From assembly GCA_039714155.1 (NCBI GenBank), contig JBDLJX010000096.1, forward strand, positions 1 to 9,589: a stretch of DNA of 9,589 nt, written 5' to 3'. Shown here one piece after another: positions 1-6,155 of this stretch; position 1 is the stretch's first letter, and every line of letters begins with the position of its first letter. The notes under the pieces were generated by a model that saw nothing but the letters and a program-made list of their open reading frames with translations, had not been told where the DNA came from and searched no databases. The DNA is from SZUA-186 sp039714155 (lineage in GTDB: Bacteria; Pseudomonadota; Gammaproteobacteria; UBA9214). The translations under genes and the position numbers were made by a program.

Positions 1-666
1 GGCCCACACTACAACACTTGGCCGGATGCTGCCGCAACGCCGTTCCGCGGCGAGAAGAACACCAACTGGGAAGGCGGCTGGCGGGTGCCCTCCATGGTGC
101 GCTGGCCCGGCAACATCAAGGCCGGCACCTGGTCCAACGAGATCATGCATCACATGGACTGGCTGCCGACCTTCCTGGCCGCCGCGGGTGAACCGGACGT
201 CAAGCAGAAGCTGCTGACCGGTCACAAGGCGATCGGCCGTAACTACAAGGTGCATCTCGATGGTTACAACTTCCTGCCGCACCTGACCGGCAAGACCGAG
301 CAGGGACCGCGCAAGGAAATCTTCTATTTCTCTGATGACGGCGACCTGACCGCGCTGCGCTATCAGGACTGGAAGCTGATCTTCATGGAGCAGCGCGCCG
401 AGGCAACCTTCCAGGCGTGGCGCGAACCCTTCATACCGCTACGTATCCCGCTGCTGGAGAATCTGCGCCGTGACCCCTATGAGCGCGGGCTGGTAACCTC
501 CAACACCTATGATGACTGGTTCCTTGATCGCGCCTACATGCTGGTGCCGGCACAGGCCTATGTGGCGAAGTTCCTGGCGACCTTCAAGGACTATCCGCCA
601 CGCCAGAAGGCGGCCAGTTTCAGCCTCGACCAGGTGATGGAGAAGTTGTCACCACCGGGTGGCTAG
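1..666 (+). CDS. Arylsulfatase, C-terminal part (N-terminus outside window)
   Basis: Open frame from the first base to a TAG at 664-666, giving 221 residues of the C-terminal half of a sulfatase of the alkaline phosphatase superfamily. The opening residues GPHYNTWPD, then TPFRGEKNTNWEGG, then RVPSMVRWPG, are typical of bacterial arylsulfatases. The Lys in RGEK (19th residue seen) matches the conserved sulfate-contacting lysine of the family. MDWLPTFLAAAGEP and the following DG.NFLPHLTG are the usual segments before the C-terminal subdomain, which contains ALRYQDWKLIF. The formylglycine motif (CxPSR type) and metal-binding Asp residues lie upstream and cannot be checked. The enzyme should hydrolyse sulfate esters, usually in the periplasm; the substrate cannot be read from this part. 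An internal ATG at 94 is not the start, because homology continues upstream to the window edge. Confidence 0.9.
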   Translation, partial: GPHYNTWPDAAATPFRGEKNTNWEGGWRVPSMVRWPGNIKAGTWSNEIMHHMDWLPTFLAAAGEPDVKQKLLTGHKAIGRNYKVHLDGYNFLPHLTGKTEQGPRKEIFYFSDDGDLTALRYQDWKLIFMEQRAEATFQAWREPFIPLRIPLLENLRRDPYERGLVTSNTYDDWFLDRAYMLVPAQAYVAKFLATFKDYPPRQKAASFSLDQVMEKLSPPGG

Positions 667-676
667 TCGGTAATAC

Positions 677-709
677 AGTGTCTGCCGGGTAGCACACCCG
701 GCGGACACT
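677..709 (+). terminator. Strong inverted repeat after the sulfatase, possible terminator
   Basis: Fourteen-base arms (677-690 and 696-709) around a 5-base loop pair completely apart from one G-U wobble (683/703), starting 10 bases after the sulfatase stop. The position and GC-rich stem fit a transcription terminator or an mRNA 3'-end stabiliser. No run of T follows (the next bases are AATTAC), so it is not a canonical intrinsic terminator. It might instead be Rho-assisted or mainly protect the 3' end. Confidence 0.5.
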
Positions 710-738
710 AATTACATGGCATAGCGGTGATGCATCAC

Positions 739-915
739 ATGAAATCCTGTCTGCTGGCGGCCGTACTGGTGGTGGCCGGTTGCTCTACCGAGAGCTACTA
801 CAAGGACCACAATACCCGGGTGACCGTGAAGCGCTTTGCTGGTATCCCGTACCTGGAAAAAGAGGAAACCGTCAAAAGAAGGCCCGCGGGCTCGGAGTCT
901 GTCCCGGTGCGCTAA
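739..915 (+). CDS. Small predicted lipoprotein, function unknown
   Basis: A 58-residue protein beginning MKSCLLAAVLVVAGC. A short basic start, a hydrophobic stretch and a lipobox (V-A-G-C, Cys at residue 15) are visible, so signal peptidase II processing would leave a mature lipoprotein of about 44 residues. The mature part is polar and charged (ESYYKDHN..., KEETVKRR) with no recognised domain. The residue after Cys is Ser, which under the E. coli +2 rule favours the outer membrane. Starts at 727 (GTG) and 730 (ATG) are also open, but they put MMHH ahead of the signal; a GGTGA at 726-730 lies 8 bases before 739, so 739 is preferred. It sits between the sulfatase and the HAD phosphatase, about 90 bases before the latter. 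Similarity to a known family was not recognised; the call rests on the lipobox. Confidence 0.6.
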   Translation: MKSCLLAAVLVVAGCSTESYYKDHNTRVTVKRFAGIPYLEKEETVKRRPAGSESVPVR

Positions 916-1005
916 CCCTCCTGTCCATACGGCCATGGCCGCATGATCTGTGTACTCCATCGCTATCGTGTTCAATAAATAAACACCTTAATTTAGAGGA
1001 GAATA

Positions 1006-2013
1006 ATGATGTTCAATAACAAATTGCCCGGCGCAGTCATGCTGGCAGTGTTCCTGTGGGTGCAGGGTGCAGCGCAAGTCATGGCAGCCGGCGAACCTGC
1101 CCCGCTGCCGTCCTGGAAGGCCGGTCCGGTAAAGACAGGCATTATTAACTTCGTGAGTGCGGTGACCGATGCGACCGGTCCTGGTTACGTACCACCCGCC
1201 GAGCGTATTGCGGTCTTTGATAACGACGGCACCCTCTGGTCCGAGAAGCCTGTCTATTTCCAGTTGCTGTTCGCCATCGAACGTATCAAGGCACTGGCAC
1301 CGCAGCACCCGGAATGGAAGACACAGCAGCCGTTCAGGGCCGTGCTGGAGAACGACATGGATGCACTTGCCGATGCGGGTGAGAAGGGTCTGCTGCAACT
1401 GGTGATGGCGTCGCATGCCGGCAATACCACGGTGGAGTTTTCACAAATTGTCACGGACTGGCTGGCGACGGCTCGCCACCCGCGTTTCAAGCGTCCCTAT
1501 ACGGAACTGGTATTTCAACCCATGCTGGAACTGCTGGACTATCTGCGTGCCAATGGCTTCAAGACCTTTATCGTCTCCGGTGGCGGTATCGAGTTCATGC
1601 GCCCCTGGGTCGAGGCGGTCTATGGCATCCCGCCGGAGCAGGTGGTCGGCAGCAGTATCAAGACGCAGTTCGAGATCCGTGACGGGGTACCGGTACTGGT
1701 ACGCCTGCCCGAGGTTCATTTCATTGATGACAAGGCGGGCAAGCCGGTCGGTATCAATGAGCACATCGGACGGCGACCCATTGCCGCCTTCGGAAACTCC
1801 GACGGTGACCTGCAGATGCTGCAATGGACCGCGGCCGGTGACGGACCCCGGTTCATGCTGATCGTGCACCATACCGATGCCGAACGGGAATGGGCCTATG
1901 ATCGCGATTCGCATGTGGGCCGCCTGGACAAGGCACTGGCAGAGGCCGGCAAGCATGGCTGGACGGTGGTGGACATGCAGCGGGACTGGAAACAGATATA
2001 CCCGGCCGAATGA
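1006..2013 (+). CDS. Exported HAD-superfamily phosphatase
   Basis: A 335-residue haloacid dehalogenase-type hydrolase, expected to remove phosphate from an unidentified small molecule through an aspartyl-phosphate intermediate. Motif I is DNDGTLW at 72-78 (nucleophile Asp72, acid/base Asp74), motif II is IVSGGG with Ser191, candidate motif III lysines are Lys243 and Lys246, and motif IV is GNSDGD with Asp266 and Asp268. Residues 80-180 form a helical insertion that would be the cap. The N-terminus (Lys near residue 6, hydrophobic core, then QVMAAG at about 24-29) looks like a cleavable signal peptide, which is unusual for HAD enzymes, most of which are cytosolic. AGAGGAG at 995-1001 is a strong ribosome site; it lies 4 bases from the ATG at 1006 and 7 from the ATG at 1009, so the true start may be 1009. 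The DxDGT-to-DGD layout resembles the SerB-like group, but the substrate is unknown. Confidence 0.85.
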   Translation: MMFNNKLPGAVMLAVFLWVQGAAQVMAAGEPAPLPSWKAGPVKTGIINFVSAVTDATGPGYVPPAERIAVFDNDGTLWSEKPVYFQLLFAIERIKALAPQHPEWKTQQPFRAVLENDMDALADAGEKGLLQLVMASHAGNTTVEFSQIVTDWLATARHPRFKRPYTELVFQPMLELLDYLRANGFKTFIVSGGGIEFMRPWVEAVYGIPPEQVVGSSIKTQFEIRDGVPVLVRLPEVHFIDDKAGKPVGINEHIGRRPIAAFGNSDGDLQMLQWTAAGDGPRFMLIVHHTDAEREWAYDRDSHVGRLDKALAEAGKHGWTVVDMQRDWKQIYPAE

Positions 2014-2058
2014 TCGGGTTCCGGTGTTCCTGATCCACTTGCAGGAGCAGCCAAACCT

Positions 2059-2143
2059 GTAGGATGGGTAAAGGAGCGTAGCGACGTACCCATCAAATAC
2101 AATGTCTTGTACCGACGGGTACGCTGCGCTTTACCCGTCCTAC
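2059..2143. repeat. Double-palindrome intergenic repeat (REP-like), copy 1
   Basis: An 85-bp imperfect palindrome. The outer arms 2059-2073 and 2129-2143 pair over 15 bases with one wobble, beginning GTAGGATGGG and ending CCGTCCTAC. Each half is also a hairpin by itself: GATGGGTA (2063-2070) with TACCCATC (2087-2094), and GACGGGTA (2114-2121) with TACCCGTC (2132-2139). The element can therefore fold as one long cruciform or as two adjacent hairpins. The left hairpin loop contains AGCGTAG, shared with the second copy at 8784-8866. It resembles the abundant GTAGGATGGGT-type dispersed repeats of Gammaproteobacteria (recalled, not searched). It lies between the HAD gene and the cytochrome gene and could also act as a terminator-like structure. 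Confidence 0.8.
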
Positions 2144-2173
2144 TCACTACTGTGCCTTTCGGCATTCCCGATT

Positions 2174-4435
2174 ATGCGAATCCGGACCATGCATACACTT
2201 CCATTTATTCTATTGTTCTTCATCTCGTGGTCAGCCGTTGCCGGAGATGCGGACAGTCGCCCGGATTTTGTCGGACGGCAGGTTTGTGCTAGCTGCCATG
2301 CGGCGCAGGAAAAGCTCTGGCAGGAATCCCACCATGACCTCGCCATGCAGGAGGCAACGGCTGCAACCGTGCTGGGCGATTTTAATGACAGGGAATTTAC
2401 CCATGCCGGGACAACCAGCCGCTTCTTCAGGAAAGACGAGCGTTTCATGGTGCGCACCGACGGGCCGGATGGCAAGCTGACTGATTACGAGATCAAATAC
2501 ACCTTTGGCGTTGCGCCGCTGCAGCAGTACCTGATTGCATTCCCCGGCGGCCGGTTGCAGGCCCTGAGTATTGCCTGGGATGCACGATCGCAGGCGCAGG
2601 GCGGGCAGCGCTGGTTTCACCTCTACCCCGATGAGCAGATTGACCATGATGATGAACTGCACTGGACCAGGCTGAGCCAGAACTGGAACGGCATGTGTGC
2701 CGAGTGTCACTCGACACAGCTGCAAAAAAACTACGACCCGCTGCAGAAAAGCTTCGACACGCGCTGGTCGGAAATCGATGTCTCCTGCGAGGCCTGCCAC
2801 GGGCCCGGTGCGCTGCACGTCGACTGGGCAAACAAAAAACCCGGCTGGGAAAAACAGGTCGGCAGCAAGGGGCTGGTCATTGTGCTCGATGAACGCCGGG
2901 GCGTGCACTGGCAGCCGGATGCCAACACGGGTACGGCGCGGCGCAACAAGTCCCGCGAGAGCGCCACGGAAATCGGCATGTGTGCCCGCTGCCATGCACG
3001 CCGCAGTGTGATCTCCGATGGTTATGTACACGGTGAACCGTTGCTGGAACATTACCTGCCGCGGCTGCTGGATGCCGGCATGTATTACCCCGATGGCCAG
3101 ATCGAGGACGAGGTATATGTCTATGGCTCGTTCCTGCAGAGCAGGATGCATCAGGCCGGGGTCACCTGCAGCGATTGCCATGAGCCGCACAGCCTGCAGT
3201 TGCGCCAGCCCGGCAGCGGTGTGTGCCTGCAGTGCCATGCAGCAGACAAATTCGCAACCGCGGCACACCACTTCCACAAACCGGATTCAGCAGGCGCGAG
3301 CTGTGTCGAATGCCACATGCCGCCGCGCGATTACATGGTGGTGGATCCGCGTCATGACCACAGCTTCCGCGTCCCGCGACCGGATGAGTCGGTCACACTG
3401 GGTACACCGAATGCCTGTAACGTGTGCCACACGGACAAGAGTGCGCAGTGGGCAGCAGAACGGGTGCAGGACTGGTACGGCCATGTGCCGCAGGGCTTGC
3501 AGACGTATGCCAATACCTTTGCGGCCACCCGTGATGGTGATCCGGGTGCAGGCGAGTCACTGTTGCAGCTGATACGGGATACCGGGACACCGGCGATTGC
3601 GCGGGCAACTGCGCTGTCGCAGGTCGGTCCCTATCTGAACGCACAATCCCTGGATGTGCTGACACAGGGTCTGTGGGATAACGACCCGGGCGTGCGTGCC
3701 GCCACGACGGGCATGCTGGAACAGCTGCCCGCCGGATTGCGGGTACAACTGGCGTTTCCGTTTCTGGAAGACGATGTGCGTGCGGTGCGTATTGAAGCGG
3801 CACGGGTACTTGCCTCGGTACCGGCGGGTGATCTCGATGACAAACAGCGGGAGTTGCTGGAAAAGGGTGTCCGGGAATACGTCGATTCACAGCTGGCCAG
3901 TGCCGAGCGTCCCGAGGCGCAGACCAATCTGGGCAACCTGTACGCCCAGCGGGGACAACTGCAACAGGCAGAGCACGCCTACCGCACGGCCATCGAATTG
4001 AACCCGGCATATATACCGGCCTGGGTGAATCTTGCAGATTTTTACCGTGGCCGTCAGGATGAAGCCGCGGCTGAAAAGACCCTGCGTGATGCCATCGCCG
4101 GCATGCCGGGTGTGGCAGACCTGCATTATGCGCTGGGACTGTCGCTGATCAGGCAGCAGCAGGCGGAGGCGGCGGTCACCGAATTGCATCAGGCCGCCAC
4201 CCTGAATCCTGACAGTGCCCGCTATGTCTATGTGTATGCCGTGGCACTGAATTCGACCGGCAAGCCGGATGAGGCACTGCTGGTGTTGCAGGGGGCACAT
4301 AAGCGTTTCCCGAACAATGTGGATATTCTCGGTGCCCTGGTTGCCTTCAACCGGGACCAGGGCAATACCGGGGCCGCCAGTCGCTACACGAAAAAGCTGC
4401 AGGACCTGTTACCGCCGACAGCAGTACAACCATAA
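2174..4435 (+). CDS. Periplasmic octahaem c-type cytochrome with HEAT-like and TPR repeats
   Basis: A 753-residue protein starting MRIRTMHTLPFILLFF; the hydrophobic core and SAVAG at about 20-24 give a Sec signal peptide, as needed for periplasmic haem attachment. Eight CxxCH sites are visible at residues 38, 175, 205, 270, 332, 351, 377 and 415, ending with the HDHSFRVPRP and LGTPNACNVCH segment seen in multihaem TPR proteins of the cytochrome c554/doubled-CXXCH type (recalled family resemblance). Residues about 455-570 are helical HEAT-like repeats (for example DNDPGVRAATTGMLEQLP) and about 584-745 contain roughly four TPRs (NLGNLYAQRGQLQQAEHAY, then LHYALGLSLIRQQQAEAA). The haem part should carry electrons and the repeats should bind a partner; substrate and partner are unknown. 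The frame is open back to 2102, but that stretch is the palindromic repeat. Start 2189 is also possible; neither start has a clear Shine-Dalgarno sequence. Confidence 0.87.
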   Translation: MRIRTMHTLPFILLFFISWSAVAGDADSRPDFVGRQVCASCHAAQEKLWQESHHDLAMQEATAATVLGDFNDREFTHAGTTSRFFRKDERFMVRTDGPDGKLTDYEIKYTFGVAPLQQYLIAFPGGRLQALSIAWDARSQAQGGQRWFHLYPDEQIDHDDELHWTRLSQNWNGMCAECHSTQLQKNYDPLQKSFDTRWSEIDVSCEACHGPGALHVDWANKKPGWEKQVGSKGLVIVLDERRGVHWQPDANTGTARRNKSRESATEIGMCARCHARRSVISDGYVHGEPLLEHYLPRLLDAGMYYPDGQIEDEVYVYGSFLQSRMHQAGVTCSDCHEPHSLQLRQPGSGVCLQCHAADKFATAAHHFHKPDSAGASCVECHMPPRDYMVVDPRHDHSFRVPRPDESVTLGTPNACNVCHTDKSAQWAAERVQDWYGHVPQGLQTYANTFAATRDGDPGAGESLLQLIRDTGTPAIARATALSQVGPYLNAQSLDVLTQGLWDNDPGVRAATTGMLEQLPAGLRVQLAFPFLEDDVRAVRIEAARVLASVPAGDLDDKQRELLEKGVREYVDSQLASAERPEAQTNLGNLYAQRGQLQQAEHAYRTAIELNPAYIPAWVNLADFYRGRQDEAAAEKTLRDAIAGMPGVADLHYALGLSLIRQQQAEAAVTELHQAATLNPDSARYVYVYAVALNSTGKPDEALLVLQGAHKRFPNNVDILGALVAFNRDQGNTGAASRYTKKLQDLLPPTAVQP

Positions 4436-4490
4436 CGCGGTAATTTCTTGTCATCATCTCGCCACCCCGCGAGAAAAGCGTGTTAGTTCA

Positions 4491-4520
4491 TTGACCCCTT
4501 GTATAGAGACTCATTATAAT
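4491..4520 (+). promoter_or_regulatory. Sigma-70 promoter of the atp operon
   Basis: TTGACC at 4491-4496 and a perfect TATAAT at 4515-4520 are separated by 18 bp. Transcription would begin near 4526-4528, leaving a leader of about 85 bases before atpI. An inverted repeat CCCGGC/GCCGGG (4522-4527 and 4539-4544) overlaps the predicted start point. The remainder of the leader (4545-4612) has no gene and no clear ribosome site. This is the only gap in the window with a near-consensus promoter, fitting a strongly expressed housekeeping operon. Confidence 0.75.
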
Positions 4521-4612
4521 TCCCGGCTCTCTGTGGTGGCCGGGTTGTGCTCCACGGGTTGGCGAGACTTGGTAGTCCACCCTTGGCATGCTCGTAACAC
4601 CCTGATTTAACA

Positions 4613-4987
4613 ATGATTATGGCGAGTTTAGCAAGGGGTGCACGCAAGCTTGCCATGCTTCAGTTACTACTGCTGGCCGCCACCTCAGCCGTGTTTTACG
4701 TATGCTACGGCGGCTTTCAGGCTGGATCAGTCTGGGGGGGCGGAGTGATCGCCATGGCCCATACCCTGTTGCTGCAGTGGCGGCGCGGGCGTGCTGACAA
4801 GGGCCGCGCCCTGAGTGCAGGAGAAAGCCTCCGGCTGCTGTACCGCACGGCACTGGAGCGATTTGCGCTGGTTGCCCTGTTGTTTGCGCTGGCGCTGGGC
4901 GTATTGCAGCTGGATCCGCTGGCGTTGATTGCGGGATTTATTGCGGGCCAGGTGGCCCTTGTTGCGGGACTAAAAAAAACGGAATAA
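4613..4987 (+). CDS. atpI: ATP synthase protein I (AtpI)
   Basis: A 124-residue membrane protein heading the atp operon. AtpI is a non-essential accessory protein reported to help assemble or stabilise the c-ring; it is poorly conserved, so position and topology carry much of the call. Four hydrophobic segments are visible at about 14-32 (LQLLLLAATSAVFYV), 37-54, 80-97 (ALVALLFALALGVLQL) and 101-118. A basic loop (QWRRGRADKGR) lies between the second and third, in line with the usual AtpI layout. There is no clear Shine-Dalgarno before ATG 4613; ATG 4619 (third codon) is an alternative. The gene contains a G7 run at 4734-4740 and ends in an A8 run, with its stop 2 bases before atpB, so the two genes are probably translationally coupled. 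Confidence 0.88.
   Translation: MIMASLARGARKLAMLQLLLLAATSAVFYVCYGGFQAGSVWGGGVIAMAHTLLLQWRRGRADKGRALSAGESLRLLYRTALERFALVALLFALALGVLQLDPLALIAGFIAGQVALVAGLKKTE
4972..4979 (+). other. A8 run at the atpI end, possible slippery site
   Basis: Eight A's follow CT in the last codons of atpI (CTA AAA AAA ACG GAA TAA). In the atpI frame the first seven form the heptamer A_AAA_AAA known from -1 frameshift sites. The -1 frame has no stop and runs directly into the atpB ATG at 4990. Frameshifting is not shown; the run could be chance or simply keep the atpB start region unstructured. Confidence 0.25.
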
Positions 4988-4989
4988 TT

Positions 4990-5832
4990 ATGTCGGGCGA
5001 AGTACACACCTCAGCCGAATATATCAGGCACCATCTGCAGAACCTGACCTTTGGTCAGCACCCGGACGGCACCTGGGGCATTGCCCATGGCGTCGCGGAA
5101 GCCAAAGAGATGGGCTTCTGGGCCTTCCACATCGATACCCTGGGGTTTTCCATCGGACTGGGCGTGCTGTTTTTGTATATTTTCCATCGTGTTGCCAGGC
5201 AGGCCACCGCCGGGGTGCCAGGTGGGATGCAGAATTTCGCCGAATGGATCGTTGATTTTATTGAGGGCAGCGTGAAAGGCTCCTTCAGCGGTCGCAATCC
5301 CCTCGTTGCTCCGCTGGCATTCACGATCTTCATCTGGATCTTCCTGATGAACTTCATGGACCTGATCGCGGTTGATTTTCTGCCGCATCTGGCGGGGATG
5401 ATCGGTATACCCTATCTCAAGGTGGTCCCGACGACGGACCCCAATGCCACTTTCGGCATGGCCTTCGGGGTGTTCTTCCTGATCCTGTACTACAGCTTCA
5501 AGATCAAGGGCCCGGTTGGCTTTTTCGGCGAGCTGGCGTTCCAGCCCTTTGGCAAGCTGGGCATGCCCGTTAACCTGCTGCTGGAAGGCGTCAACCTGAT
5601 CGCCAAGCCGATATCACTGGCACTGCGTCTGTTCGGCAACATGTATGCCGGTGAAATGATCTTTATCCTGATCGCCATTATGTACAGCGGTGGGCTGGTC
5701 CTTGGCGCTTTCGGCGGGCTGCTGCAGATTGGCTGGGCGATCTTCCACATCCTTATTATTACCCTGCAGGCGTTCATCTTCATGACACTGACCATTGTGT
5801 ACCTGGACATGGCGCATCAGGAACACCACTGA
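4990..5832 (+). CDS. atpB: F1Fo ATP synthase subunit a
   Basis: A 280-residue Fo subunit a, the stator half of the proton channel in the inner membrane. The N-terminus (EYIRHHLQNLT, later FWAFHIDTLGFSIGLG) and membrane helices near residues 48-66, 106-130, 157-173, 212-235 and 240-272 follow the E. coli subunit. The segment LALRLFGNMYAGEMI contains the essential arginine, Arg213, equivalent to E. coli Arg210, which faces the c-ring carboxylate. The late helix LLQIGWAIFHILIITLQAFIF carries the conserved Gln and His positions of the channel. GGA at 4981-4983, inside the last codons of atpI, is the likely ribosome site; the atpI stop and this ATG are 2 bases apart. Length matches the family and there are no irregularities. 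Confidence 0.98.
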   Translation: MSGEVHTSAEYIRHHLQNLTFGQHPDGTWGIAHGVAEAKEMGFWAFHIDTLGFSIGLGVLFLYIFHRVARQATAGVPGGMQNFAEWIVDFIEGSVKGSFSGRNPLVAPLAFTIFIWIFLMNFMDLIAVDFLPHLAGMIGIPYLKVVPTTDPNATFGMAFGVFFLILYYSFKIKGPVGFFGELAFQPFGKLGMPVNLLLEGVNLIAKPISLALRLFGNMYAGEMIFILIAIMYSGGLVLGAFGGLLQIGWAIFHILIITLQAFIFMTLTIVYLDMAHQEHH

Positions 5833-5878
5833 TTTTTTACAATTGAACAGCACGTTAATTTTTATTTAGGAGAGAAAC
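5833..5878 (+). promoter_or_regulatory. AU-rich translation-initiation leader of atpE
   Basis: The 46-base gap between atpB and atpE is rich in T and A (TTAATTTTTATTT at 5854-5866) and ends in a strong ribosome site, AGGAGA at 5868-5873, 5 bases from the ATG. In E. coli the matching gap holds a known translational enhancer that raises c-subunit output within the shared mRNA. The same role is inferred here from position and composition, since the c-ring needs many copies per complex. Confidence 0.5.
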
Positions 5879-6121
5879 ATGGAAATGGCAGACGCATTAC
5901 TCTATATCGCAGGCGCATTGATGATGGGCCTCGGTGCACTGGGTGCCGCTGTGGGTATTGGCATCCTGGGTGGCCGCTTTCTGGAAGGCGCTGCCCGTCA
6001 GCCGGAACTGATCCCGATGCTGCGCACCCAGTTCTTTATCGTCATGGGACTGGTCGACGCCGTGCCGATGATCGCCGTGGGTATTGCACTCTACATCCTG
6101 TTTGCAGTGGTTGGCGGCTGA
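5879..6121 (+). CDS. atpE: F1Fo ATP synthase subunit c (proteolipid)
   Basis: An 80-residue hairpin of two membrane helices forming the rotating c-ring. Helix 1 carries the glycine-rich packing motif (GLGALGAAVGIGILGG, residues 17-32). The polar loop is ARQPE with Arg40-Gln41-Pro42, which contacts gamma and epsilon. Helix 2 holds the proton-binding carboxylate Asp60 in GLVDAVPMIAVG, equivalent to E. coli Asp61. The Gln/Glu/Ser-Thr ligand set of sodium-driven rings is absent, so proton coupling is expected. The start at 5879 is fixed by the AGGAGA ribosome site; no signal extension is present. Confidence 0.98.
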   Translation: MEMADALLYIAGALMMGLGALGAAVGIGILGGRFLEGAARQPELIPMLRTQFFIVMGLVDAVPMIAVGIALYILFAVVGG

Positions 6122-6155
6122 TACAAGCCACTGATCAAGACGCAGAGGTCCTGAT

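Noticed and set aside
930..941. Perfect 12-base palindrome CGGCCATGGCCG between the lipoprotein and HAD genes
   Set aside because: Short, with no loop and no spaced arms; expected by chance in GC-rich DNA and no evidence that it is an operator.
2102..2173. Upstream extension of the cytochrome reading frame (start at 2102)
   Set aside because: The first 14 or so codons of the extension lie within the palindromic repeat, and the extension would place extra residues before an obvious signal peptide; starts at 2174 or 2189 fit better.
2231..3277. Long minus-strand open frame (348 codons) opposite the cytochrome gene
   Set aside because: Antisense shadow of a GC-rich gene; no recognisable domain, while the plus-strand frame has eight CxxCH motifs.
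4457..4474. Small hairpin TCTCGC/GCGAGA after the cytochrome gene as a terminator
   Set aside because: Only 6 base pairs with a 6-base loop and no T run after it on the plus strand; too weak to call.
4734..4740. G7 run in atpI as a phase-variation tract
   Set aside because: The frame is intact and the run encodes part of a plausible Trp-Gly-Gly-Gly stretch; seven bases alone are weak evidence for phase variation.
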